Shown here in pieces: positions 1 through 8,180 of a DNA stretch of 42,920 nt (the stretch's first letter is position 1; each line of letters begins with the position of its first letter). The stretch is taken from positions 1 to 42,920 of the forward strand of contig JAOPZB010000107.1 in assembly GCA_025964355.1 (NCBI GenBank). Reading direction: 5' to 3'. This DNA is from Solirubrobacterales bacterium (lineage in GTDB: Bacteria > Actinomycetota > Thermoleophilia > Solirubrobacterales > Solirubrobacteraceae). Both the position numbers and the translations under genes were made by a program. The notes under the pieces were generated by a model, which saw only the letters and a list, made by a program, of their open reading frames with translations, ran no database searches and had not been told where the DNA came from.

Positions 1-1
1 G

Positions 2-358
2 CTCGGCGTCAACCCGCTGCGCGCGGCGCTCGCCGTGACCGTGCGGGCGGCTCGAGGCGCGATCGTCGCCGCGGCCGAGCTCGCGACCGCGCGGGCGCTC
101 GGCCAGGCGATCATGATCTCGATGGTCTCCGGCTCGCGCTCGTTTGCGCCGAGGCCGACCGACGGCCTGGTCTTCCTGTTCGAGCCGCTGCGCACGCTCG
201 CTTCGGCGATCGTGGACTACCACGAAGGCGTCGGCGCGCCGGCGCTCGGCTCGACGCTGTACGCCTTCGCGCTGCTGCTGCTGTTCTCCGCCTTCGCGCT
301 GTCGATCGCCGGCTACCTGATCAAGTTGCCCCTGCGCCGCTACCAGGTGCGTGCGTGA
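2..358 (+). CDS. pstC: Phosphate ABC transporter permease PstC, C-terminal part (5' truncated by window edge)
   Basis: Frame open from base 2 (LGVNPLRAALAVTVRAARG...GQAIMISMVSGSRS...); membrane permease C-terminus; overlaps pstA start by 4 nt. Confidence 0.8.
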   Translation, partial: LGVNPLRAALAVTVRAARGAIVAAAELATARALGQAIMISMVSGSRSFAPRPTDGLVFLFEPLRTLASAIVDYHEGVGAPALGSTLYAFALLLLFSAFALSIAGYLIKLPLRRYQVRA

Positions 359-1374
359 GCACGGTCGCGCCTTCGCTCGTGCCGGCCGCCGAGCCACCGC
401 CGGGCCCGCCGCCGCGAACCGGTCGAGGGAAGCGCTCCTCACCGTGGAGCTGGCGCTGGCGAGACCGCCTGGTGCTCGCATTCGCGTGGATCGCTGGAGT
501 CGGGCTGTGCCTGGTCGCCGCTGCGATCGTCCTGTACATGGGCTACCGCGGTCTCGAGTACGTGCGGCCCAGCTTGCTCTTTGAGCGACCTGCGATCAGC
601 ACGACCCAGAACGGGTCGGGTGGCTTTCTGGATCCGCTGCTGGGGACCGCGCTGCTGACCGTGATCGGCGTGCTGCTGGCGATCCCACTGGCCGTCGGCA
701 GCGCCCTGTGGATAGCCGAGTACGGGCGTCCCACGTGGCTGGCGCGCGTCGTGGAGTCGAGCATCGAGATCGTTGCCGGCACGCCCGACATCGTGATCGC
801 GTTGTTCGGCCTCGCGATCTTCCAGCTGAACCTGCTCGAGCCGTTCTCGTTCAAGTCATCAGGTGGCGGCGTCTTCGGAAAATCGTTCATCGCGGCCGGC
901 GCGATGATGTCGCTGATCGCACTGCCCCCGCTGTTCACCGCCACCAGGGACGGCCTGGAGGCGGTGCCGGCGCACATGCGCGAGGCCGCGTTCGCGCTTG
1001 GCAAGACGCGCATCGCGACGATCCGCCGGGTGCTGTTGCCGAGCGTTCGCTCGAACATCGCCACCGGCGTCACGCTCGGAGTGAGCCGCATCATCGGCGA
1101 CACGGCGATCGTGGTGCTGCTGCTCGGCGAAACTCTGCGGCTTGATCCGCAGGGTGCGATCCCGGGCGTGAGCCTGCTGCGGGGCACGGGGTCCACCCTG
1201 ACGAGCTATGTCTACGGAAACTCGCCGGCCGGCGAAGGCGCCGCGCCGCAGAAGGCGTACGCCGCTGCGTTCGTCCTGATGGTCTTCGTGCTCGCCCTGA
1301 ACCTGCTCGTCGACAGGATCGGCCGCTCGCAGGCCGACGCGACTGGCCTGACCGCCGCCGGCGCCATCGTCTGA
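355..1374 (+). CDS. pstA: Phosphate ABC transporter permease PstA
   Basis: 339-aa permease; IAEYGRP, EIVAGTPDIVIALFGLAIF, EAAFALGKTRIATIRRVLLPSVRSNIATGVTLGVSRIIGDTA; followed by pstB. Confidence 0.88.
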   Translation: MSTVAPSLVPAAEPPPGPPPRTGRGKRSSPWSWRWRDRLVLAFAWIAGVGLCLVAAAIVLYMGYRGLEYVRPSLLFERPAISTTQNGSGGFLDPLLGTALLTVIGVLLAIPLAVGSALWIAEYGRPTWLARVVESSIEIVAGTPDIVIALFGLAIFQLNLLEPFSFKSSGGGVFGKSFIAAGAMMSLIALPPLFTATRDGLEAVPAHMREAAFALGKTRIATIRRVLLPSVRSNIATGVTLGVSRIIGDTAIVVLLLGETLRLDPQGAIPGVSLLRGTGSTLTSYVYGNSPAGEGAAPQKAYAAAFVLMVFVLALNLLVDRIGRSQADATGLTAAGAIV

Positions 1375-1400
1375 GTGCTCGAGCAAGCCCATGATCCTTC

Positions 1401-1429
1401 TTCACAAGTACGCTGAAACTCGCTAGTCT
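1401..1429 (+). promoter_or_regulatory. Candidate sigma70-type promoter ahead of pstB (TTCACA-17 bp-TAGTCT)
   Basis: Hexamers and 17-bp spacer read directly in the 106-bp pstA-pstB gap. Confidence 0.4.
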
Positions 1430-1480
1430 CATTGAGCCGATGGAGAAAGTGTGCGACAAGTTCGATGAAGAAGGTGCGCG

Positions 1481-2389
1481 ATGAGCCCCGATGAGTTGCT
1501 GCTCGATCCCCCCTACCTGGACATGACTCCCGCGCAAGAGGTGCCGCCCGTCCGCACGATCGTGCTGGACCGTGCTCCCGTCGCCGTCCTTCCCCAGCAG
1601 GAGCGCGAGGCTCTCCGAGCTTCGTCCTCGACAGGCCCCGAGCGCCTGAGGCTGGAAGACGTGAGCATCGACTATGGCGCCAAGCAGGCCGTCAAGTCGG
1701 TATCGCTCTCCATCCACCAGGGCGAGGTGCTGGCATTGATCGGGCCCTCCGGATGCGGCAAGACGACGCTGCTACGCACGCTGAACCGGCTCACCGAGCT
1801 GACTCCGAGCGCGTCGCGCGCCGGCCGCGTGCTGCTGGACGGCGAGGACATCCACGAGCTTGCCGACACGACGCTGCGCGCACGTGTGGCGATGGTCTTC
1901 CAGCAGCCCAACCCGTTTCCGATGTCGATCTTCGACAACGTCGCGTTCGCACTGCGCGAACAGTCGCGCAAGCGCCCCCGGCGGCGCGAGCTCGAGCCGC
2001 TCGTGGTCGACGCGCTGCGACGCGCCGGCCTCTACGACGAGGTTGCAGACGAACTCGACCGCCCGGCCCTGCGCCTGTCCGGCGGCCAGCAGCAGCGGCT
2101 GTGCATAGCGCGCGCGATCGCGCCGCGGCCGGAGGTGCTGTTGATGGACGAGCCCTGCAGCGCGCTGGATCCGATCTCCACGAGCGTGATCGAGAAGCTG
2201 ATTGGCGAGCTGCGGCGCGACCTCGCGGTCGTCGTCGTAACGCACAACCTCGCCCAGGCGCACCGGGTCGCAGACAGGGTTGCGTTCATGTACCTCGGCG
2301 ACCTGGTCGAGTACGGGAGCACGTCAGAGGTGTTCGACGAACCGCGCGCGACGCGCACGCGCGACTACGTCCGGGGGGCGTTCGGATGA
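1481..2389 (+). CDS. pstB: Phosphate ABC transporter ATP-binding protein PstB
   Basis: Walker A GPSGCGKTTLL, MVFQQPNPFPMSIFDNVAFALR, LSGGQQQRLCIARAIA, LLMDEPCSALDPIST; start codon uncertain (about 45-aa N-terminal extension). Confidence 0.93.
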   Translation: MSPDELLLDPPYLDMTPAQEVPPVRTIVLDRAPVAVLPQQEREALRASSSTGPERLRLEDVSIDYGAKQAVKSVSLSIHQGEVLALIGPSGCGKTTLLRTLNRLTELTPSASRAGRVLLDGEDIHELADTTLRARVAMVFQQPNPFPMSIFDNVAFALREQSRKRPRRRELEPLVVDALRRAGLYDEVADELDRPALRLSGGQQQRLCIARAIAPRPEVLLMDEPCSALDPISTSVIEKLIGELRRDLAVVVVTHNLAQAHRVADRVAFMYLGDLVEYGSTSEVFDEPRATRTRDYVRGAFG

Positions 2390-2425
2390 GCTTCCGATAT
2401 CGGCACGCGGCCGCCTGAGCACACG

Positions 2426-3067
2426 GTGGCGAACGTGACCCTCATGCCTGTCCCCTCCGACCAGACCGGCGCGGCCTGCGCGAACTGCGGGACGGCGTTG
2501 GCTGCCGACCAGCGTTACTGCCTGACCTGCGGTCAGCCCGCGTCGCCCGTGCGCCTGGCGTTCCTGGATGTCCTCGCAGGCGAGCAGCAGGTGTCGGGCG
2601 CGCCAACGCCGCCAATCGCCTACACGCCGCTGCTGGAGCCGTCGGCCGGGCCGGGATGGCTGCGGCGCTACACAGGGCTGTTTGGCGTGATGGCCGTCCT
2701 GCTGGTGGCCATGCTCATCGGGCTGCTCGTCGGCCATTGGGTCACGCAGAGCGGTGCGCCGAGCAGGCAGGTCGTCGAAGTCAAGGGTCTGGGCGCCATC
2801 CCCGCGGCTGTGGCCGCGAGCACGACCCCGTCAAGCTCCTCGGCGCCGAGCACGACGGCCTCGAGCACAGCCGCCAAGTCCAAGGCCAAGGCCGAAGCCG
2901 CAGAAGCGAAGGTCGAAGCGAAAGAAACGCCAGTCGAAAAGGCCCCTCCTCCGAAACCGGTCAAAGTGACGCCGACCAAACTCAAGAAACTGAGCTCCAC
3001 AACCGGCCGCAAGCACCAGGAAGAAATCAACTCGCTCGGGTCCCAGCCGATCGAAACCGGTGGCTAG
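2426..3067 (+). CDS. Zinc-ribbon protein with single TM segment and Ala/Lys/Ser-rich C-terminal region
   Basis: GTG start; CANCGTALAADQRYCLTCGQ zinc ribbon; TM LFGVMAVLLVAMLIGLLVGHWV. Confidence 0.7.
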   Translation: MANVTLMPVPSDQTGAACANCGTALAADQRYCLTCGQPASPVRLAFLDVLAGEQQVSGAPTPPIAYTPLLEPSAGPGWLRRYTGLFGVMAVLLVAMLIGLLVGHWVTQSGAPSRQVVEVKGLGAIPAAVAASTTPSSSSAPSTTASSTAAKSKAKAEAAEAKVEAKETPVEKAPPPKPVKVTPTKLKKLSSTTGRKHQEEINSLGSQPIETGG

Positions 3068-3545
3068 CGGCGGGATCGACGAGATGACGTCCCGCAACGG
3101 CAGCCCCTCTGGATCGGGAGAGCCGGGATCGCGGACCGCTCCGGCGGTCGCGACGCCCGACGCCGCTCCCGCCGTTCAACTGCCGCTGGGTGGATCGATG
3201 GCGGAGCTGCGCGACCGTCGACGGGTGCTCGCCGAGCGCGTCGCAGAACTGACCTGGGATCTCGGCGGCCTCACATACGAGATGGCGATTCGAGACCACT
3301 ACCGCCTCGACGTGCTCGCGCGCAGGGCAGCCGAGCTTCAGGCAGCGGACGCAGAGCTCGCTGAGGTCCAGAGATTGCTGGCCACCGCCGACGCCGGCAT
3401 CAGCGGGCAGTGCCGGTCCTGCGGAGCCGTGCACAGTCGCGGCGCCGGCTACTGCTGGCATTGTGGAGCGCCACTGCTGGAGGAGTCGCGGCCGTCGGCG
3501 CTGGAGGAGTCCCGGCCGTCGGCGCTGAAGGGTCCCGGCCGCTAA
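3060..3545 (+). CDS. Predicted coiled-coil protein with C-terminal zinc ribbon
   Basis: CRSCGAVHSRGAGYCWHCGAPL; overlaps previous CDS by 8 nt; ends in duplicated EESRPSAL. Confidence 0.65.
   Translation: MASGGIDEMTSRNGSPSGSGEPGSRTAPAVATPDAAPAVQLPLGGSMAELRDRRRVLAERVAELTWDLGGLTYEMAIRDHYRLDVLARRAAELQAADAELAEVQRLLATADAGISGQCRSCGAVHSRGAGYCWHCGAPLLEESRPSALEESRPSALKGPGR
3480..3527 (+). repeat. 24-bp in-frame tandem duplication (EESRPSAL x2)
   Basis: gaggagtcgcggccgtcggcgctg / gaggagtcccggccgtcggcgctg, one mismatch. Confidence 0.85.
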
Positions 3546-3626
3546 GGGCCGAACTCGGCGCGTCGCGCGCGCCGAATGGCGGCGACCCGGTGGCGCGACG
3601 GCTGGGGCGACACCTCAGCGCTTAGC

Positions 3627-4622
3627 ATGTCGCCGATGAAGCCCCCGAGGTTTTCGTCTTGGCGCCTCGCGGAAGCGACGCCGATAGCGGGCAGCTGCGT
3701 GCTGGCGGCGGCGCTGGCGCTGTTCCTGGTGCCGGCTCTGGTGCGCGCAACAGACCCCGCCACGAGCTCCCGCGCTTCGCCGAGCGAAGGCGGATGCTCG
3801 ATCTTTCCCGCGAGCAATCCGCTCAATCAGGACGTCTCTCAAGCGCCCGTCGATCCGAACTCGGCCAGCTACATAGCAAGCATCGGACCGACTGCTCACC
3901 TGCATCCGGACTTCGGCAGCGACCCCAGGTACGGCATGCCTTATGCCGTGGTCGGCGCCGGTCAGCCGAAGGTCCGGATCTTGTTCACCGAATTCGGCGC
4001 TCAATCCGATCACGGCGGCTACCCGATTCCGCCCAACGCGCCGCTCGAGGGCGCCGGAGAAGCCGTCGATCGTCATGTGCTGGTCCTCCAGCAGGGCAGC
4101 TGCAAGCTCTACGAGTTGTACAGGGCGCGACGCAGCGGCGGTGGGTGGCGCGCGGGCGCGGGGGCGATCTTCAATCTCCACAGCAACGCCCTGCGCCATC
4201 CGGGCTGGACCTCAGCCGATGCCGCCGGCCTGCCGATCTTCCCGCTGATCGTTCGCTACCCCGAGGTGCGAGCGGGGCAGATCGATCATGCGCTGCGTGT
4301 CACCGTCGATGCCAGCCAGCGCGGCTATATCCGACCCGCGACCCACTTCGCCTCCGGCAGCTCAAATCGCAGCGATCCCCCGATGGGCCTGCGCCTTCGC
4401 CTGAAGGCGAGCTTCTCGCTGAGCGGCTTCCATGGCCAGGCCCTCGTCGTTCTGACCGCCCTAAAGCGCTACGGCCTGATCGTGGCCGACAACGGGTCAC
4501 CCTGGAACATCAGCGGGGCCCCGGACCCGCACTGGAACAATCAAGACCTGGCGCAGCTCAACCGTGTTCCCGGGTCCGCGTTTGAGGCCGTACGGACAGG
4601 CGCGATCCACCGCGGCGGCTGA
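3627..4622 (+). CDS. Secreted conserved hypothetical protein
   Basis: Hydrophobic N-terminal signal (IAGSCVLAAALALFLVPALVRA) then ASNPLNQDVSQAPVDPNSASYIASIGPTAHLHPDFGSDPRYGMPY; start could be 3576 or 3636. Confidence 0.6.
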   Translation: MSPMKPPRFSSWRLAEATPIAGSCVLAAALALFLVPALVRATDPATSSRASPSEGGCSIFPASNPLNQDVSQAPVDPNSASYIASIGPTAHLHPDFGSDPRYGMPYAVVGAGQPKVRILFTEFGAQSDHGGYPIPPNAPLEGAGEAVDRHVLVLQQGSCKLYELYRARRSGGGWRAGAGAIFNLHSNALRHPGWTSADAAGLPIFPLIVRYPEVRAGQIDHALRVTVDASQRGYIRPATHFASGSSNRSDPPMGLRLRLKASFSLSGFHGQALVVLTALKRYGLIVADNGSPWNISGAPDPHWNNQDLAQLNRVPGSAFEAVRTGAIHRGG

Positions 4623-4634
4623 GGCGCCGCAATT

Positions 4635-4670
4635 GACGGCCCGGCTACGCCTGACGGCCCGACTACGCCT
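4635..4670 (-). repeat. 18-bp tandem duplication spanning tatA stop codon
   Basis: gacggcccggctacgcct / gacggcccgactacgcct; places a second in-frame TAG 18 nt downstream of the tatA stop. Confidence 0.85.
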
Positions 4671-4968
4671 GGCGCGTCGGCTCGACCGGAGCCTGCGCGG
4701 GGGGCGCGGGGGCCGGCTCCGCGGAGGGCACGGCAGGAGCTTGGGCAGCCGCAGGCGGCGCGACCGCCGGCGGCGCGGCCTGCTGGGTCGTCTGGGGGAG
4801 CGCGGTCTGTTGCTGGCCGGCGTCCGGCCTGTCGCCGCTGATCGAGTCCTTGAACTCACGCATCCCGGAGCCCAGCGAGCGGCCGATTTCCGGTAGCCGT
4901 TTCGCTCCGAACACGAGCAGCAGGATCACGACCAGGAAAGCGATGTGCAGTGGGTTGTCGAGTCCCAT
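4663..4968 (-). CDS. tatA: Twin-arginine translocase subunit TatA/TatE
   Basis: MGLDNPLHIAFLVVILLLVFGAKRLPEIGRSLGSGMREFKDSI; Pro/Ala-rich tail. Confidence 0.88.
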   Translation of the reverse strand: MGLDNPLHIAFLVVILLLVFGAKRLPEIGRSLGSGMREFKDSISGDRPDAGQQQTALPQTTQQAAPPAVAPPAAAQAPAVPSAEPAPAPPAQAPVEPTRQA

Positions 4969-5021
4969 CGACTTTCAAGTCTAGGCCATCCGACGAGCTG
5001 CGCGCGATTTGGCCAATCCGA

Positions 5022-5393
5022 TCACGTCGGACCCGCGTCCCGCAGCGCCCGGCGCACGAGTTGCGCTGCGACGAGGACCATGAGGGCGGCGAAGGCGTCG
5101 CGCAGGAACGCTCCGGACAGCGAGTTGGCCAGGGCCACGCCGCCGGCGGCGCCCAGGAGGGAGAGGGCGCCCAGAAGCAGCGCGTCGTCGCGGCGCACGT
5201 TGCCGTAGCGGTCCTGCCGGTAGGTACCGACGATCGCGACCGGAACGATCGCCAGCAGCGAGGTCGCCTCGGCTTCGTGCTGTCCCAATCCGAGGAACAG
5301 GACGAGCCCTGGCACGAACAGCACGCCGCCGCCCACGCCGAGCAGCCCGGCGACGATTCCCGCGGCGAGCCCGATGGCGATCGCGCCCGTCAC
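5022..5393 (-). CDS. Half-length TauE/SafE-type membrane transporter (second ORF of pair)
   Basis: AIGLAAGIVAGLLGVGGGVLFVPGLVLFLGLGQHEAEATSLLAIVPVAIVGTYRQDRYGNV. Confidence 0.75.
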   Translation of the reverse strand: MTGAIAIGLAAGIVAGLLGVGGGVLFVPGLVLFLGLGQHEAEATSLLAIVPVAIVGTYRQDRYGNVRRDDALLLGALSLLGAAGGVALANSLSGAFLRDAFAALMVLVAAQLVRRALRDAGPT

Positions 5394-5770
5394 CGCACGA
5401 TCAACTCGATGGCGCTGGCCACCAGGACGGCGGCGAACATGAGCGCGATCGACCGCGCTTTCAGGCGCTGCTGCAGCCAGGTGCCGATCAGCACGCCGAT
5501 CACCGCCGGAACGCCGACGAGGACTGCGTCGAGCACGCGGACGTTGCCGTAGAGACCCTGTACGGCCGCCGCGAATGCCGCGATGAAGACGATCGCCGCG
5601 AGCGACGTGGCGGTCGCCACGCGCTCGTCATAGCCGAGCCACAGCATCAGGAGCGGCACGATCACGCTTCCGCCCCCGACGCCGAACAGTCCACTGAAGA
5701 GGCCCGCCATCGTGCCGATCGCCATCAGCTTCAGGGCGCGATTGGAGGAGTAGTCAGCGACCGATTGCAC
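5390..5770 (-). CDS. Half-length TauE/SafE-type membrane transporter (first ORF of pair)
   Basis: MAIGTMAGLFSGLFGVGGGSVIVPLLMLWLGYDERVATATSLAAIVFIAAFAA; overlaps downstream partner by 4 nt; start approximate (GTG 5770 or ATG 5725). Confidence 0.72.
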   Translation of the reverse strand: MQSVADYSSNRALKLMAIGTMAGLFSGLFGVGGGSVIVPLLMLWLGYDERVATATSLAAIVFIAAFAAAVQGLYGNVRVLDAVLVGVPAVIGVLIGTWLQQRLKARSIALMFAAVLVASAIELIVR

Positions 5771-5790
5771 GAGCGGGCGGGTCAGCGACC

Positions 5791-6612
5791 ATGCGCGCCA
5801 TACTAGACACCGTGTCCCCCGCTGCGATGCTCGTGGAGGCGCTCGAGCCGATCCGCTCCGACCCTCCCCATTCCGCGGTGCTGCTCGACATCGACGGCAC
5901 CCTCGCCCCGATCGTGCGTCATGCCACAGACGCGCACGTGCCCGAGGCGACACGCTCGCTGCTAATCGAGATATCGCGGCGATACGGCGTCGTCGGCTGC
6001 GTCAGCGGACGACGTGCCAGCACGGCACGGCAGATCGTCGCGATCGGCACGATCGCCTACATCGGCAACCACGGCGGAGAGCTGCTGCGCCCGCGTGCGA
6101 CCACGCCCGAGGTTGACCCCGCGGTCGCCGAGTGGACCGCCCGCGTGCGCGACTTCGCGGCACACGTCTACACCAGCGAGCTGCAGCGGATCCGCGTGCG
6201 CAGCGAGGACAAGGACGCGATTGCGGCGTTCCACTGGCGCGGCGCGCCGGACGAGCAGGCGGCCGCGAAGGCGGTCGAGGAGATCGCCCGGCAAGCACAG
6301 GAGCAGGGCTTCGTCGTGCACTGGGGCCGCAAGGTGCTCGAGGTGCGCCCACCCGTCGCTCTGGACAAGGGGCTCGGCATTGCCGCGCTGCTGCGGGGAT
6401 CTCCGGTGACAGCGGCCGTCTACGTCGGCGACGACACGACCGACCTCGACGCCTTTCGCGGGCTGCGCTCCCTCAAGCAGGCCGGGACGCTCGACCATGC
6501 AGTCTGCGTGGCCGTGAGCTCCGATGAAGCGCCTCCCGAGTTGGCGCAGGAGGCCGATGTGACCGTCGACGGAACCGACGGCGTGCGGGGACTGCTGGAG
6601 GCCCTGCTGTAG
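5791..6612 (+). CDS. otsB: HAD-family trehalose-6-phosphate phosphatase-like protein
   Basis: VLLDIDGTLAPIV, GCVSGRRASTARQIVAIGTIAYIGNHGGELLRP, KVLEVRPPVALDKGLG, YVGDDTTDLDAFRGL. Confidence 0.82.
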   Translation: MRAILDTVSPAAMLVEALEPIRSDPPHSAVLLDIDGTLAPIVRHATDAHVPEATRSLLIEISRRYGVVGCVSGRRASTARQIVAIGTIAYIGNHGGELLRPRATTPEVDPAVAEWTARVRDFAAHVYTSELQRIRVRSEDKDAIAAFHWRGAPDEQAAAKAVEEIARQAQEQGFVVHWGRKVLEVRPPVALDKGLGIAALLRGSPVTAAVYVGDDTTDLDAFRGLRSLKQAGTLDHAVCVAVSSDEAPPELAQEADVTVDGTDGVRGLLEALL

Positions 6613-6616
6613 CACC

Positions 6617-7147
6617 GTGCGCTTCGTCGACTTTCTCAGGACGACAGTGCTCCTCAGCGCCGGCGCGGCCACAGCTCTCGCTGCCGTAGCCGTGCTCGCG
6701 TCCAGCACCAGCTCGGAAAAATCGCTGATCCTGTTCTCTGTCGGCTGGTGGGTCGTGGCCGCCGCGATCGGGTTGCGCATCGGGCGCCGGGCGCAGACGA
6801 ATCCCCCGATCGCCCGCCTGCTCTCCAGCGCGAAGACGAGCACGACGCTCCCGGAGCACCATCCGAGCGCCATCCTGGTCAACCGTCTGTGGCCGCTGCT
6901 GCTGTTCACGCTGCTGTCCGGCGGGCTGGCCTTTCTCGCTCCCCAGATCCCGGGCATCGCGGCCGGCTTCGCGATCATCTGGGCGCTCGCCTGGCGCCGT
7001 CAGGATGCGGCGGTGGCGGCGATCGAGGAGCGCGACGGCGCCTCGTTCTACGTGCGCCGCACCTCTCCCGTGCGGCCGATGGAGCTCGTACGGACGCCAG
7101 GCTTCAAGTCCTCGCGCGCCGAACGTGTCAACGGCGCCGTAACCTGA
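6617..7147 (+). CDS. Hypothetical membrane protein
   Basis: GTG start; several hydrophobic segments; co-directional between otsB-like gene and glycosyltransferase. Confidence 0.55.
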   Translation: MRFVDFLRTTVLLSAGAATALAAVAVLASSTSSEKSLILFSVGWWVVAAAIGLRIGRRAQTNPPIARLLSSAKTSTTLPEHHPSAILVNRLWPLLLFTLLSGGLAFLAPQIPGIAAGFAIIWALAWRRQDAAVAAIEERDGASFYVRRTSPVRPMELVRTPGFKSSRAERVNGAVT

Positions 7148-7148
7148 C

Positions 7149-8180
7149 GTGCGCGTGGCACGCGCGGTAGACGTGCTGATCGTCTCGCTCGGCTCGACCG
7201 CCGGCCTACGGGCCGCCGACGCGGAGCTGGAGGCCTCCCTGCGGCGTGCCGGAGCGACGGTCGAGCTCGCCCGGGCGTCGGTACCCGCCGAGAGGCGCAC
7301 CCTGATGCTGACCGACCTCGCCTGGGCGCGTGCGGCGCGCACGGCGTCCGGCCCACACGTCGCGACGCGAGACGGCGGCGGTCCCCGCGCGGTGATCTAC
7401 TCCAGCACGACCGCCGCGCTGCTGTGGCGGCGGCCCGGAGCGATTCGCTTCGACGCGCCGTCTGCCGGAAACCGGCCGGGTCGCCACGGACTCTGGCAAC
7501 GCCCGCTCGAGCGCCGTCGCCTGCGCCAGGCGTCGCTGCTGTTGCCATGGAGCGCCGGCGGGCGGGAGGAGTCGCAACTCGCAGAGCTCGACGAGACGCT
7601 GGTGCTCCCCGTCCCGGTGGAGGGTTCGGGGCCACCCGCCTTGGTCCGTGACATCGCCGCGATCACCTATGCGGCCAATCCTTCGAAGAAGGGGCTCGAT
7701 CGCGTCCTGTCTGCGTGGCGGCGGATACGCCAACGGCGCGACGGAAACGGGGAGGAACTGCTCGTCGCCGGCATCGGCATCGACGAGCTGGCTCGCTCCG
7801 GTGTCGAGATCGCCGCAGATGAGAATGTGCGGCTCACCGGTCCGCTGACCAGCACCGAGTACAGGGCGCTCGTGCGTCGCGCGCGCGTCTTCATATGCGC
7901 GCCGCGCAGAGAGGACTACGGGATCGCCCAGCTGGAGGCTCTCGCCGACGGCTGCCAGCTGGTGACGACCCCCTCGCCCGGTCCCTATGTAGCGCTGCCG
8001 ATCGCGCGTGCGCTTGACCCACGCCTCGTCAGCGACGATCTCGCCTCCGCACTCGGCGTGGCGCTCGACTCACCGTTGGGCGACTACTCCGCCCGCGCGG
8101 CGCGCGCCCTGCAGCCGTTCAGCCGCCAGGCCGCCGACAGGGTCGTCGCCGAGGAGCTACTGCCTCGCCTGCTGCGCTAG
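7149..8180 (+). CDS. Group 1-type glycosyltransferase
   Basis: ITYAANPSKKGLDRVLSAWRRIRQ, VRLTGPLTSTEYRALVRRARVFICAPRREDYGIAQLEALADG. Confidence 0.7.
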   Translation: MRVARAVDVLIVSLGSTAGLRAADAELEASLRRAGATVELARASVPAERRTLMLTDLAWARAARTASGPHVATRDGGGPRAVIYSSTTAALLWRRPGAIRFDAPSAGNRPGRHGLWQRPLERRRLRQASLLLPWSAGGREESQLAELDETLVLPVPVEGSGPPALVRDIAAITYAANPSKKGLDRVLSAWRRIRQRRDGNGEELLVAGIGIDELARSGVEIAADENVRLTGPLTSTEYRALVRRARVFICAPRREDYGIAQLEALADGCQLVTTPSPGPYVALPIARALDPRLVSDDLASALGVALDSPLGDYSARAARALQPFSRQAADRVVAEELLPRLLR

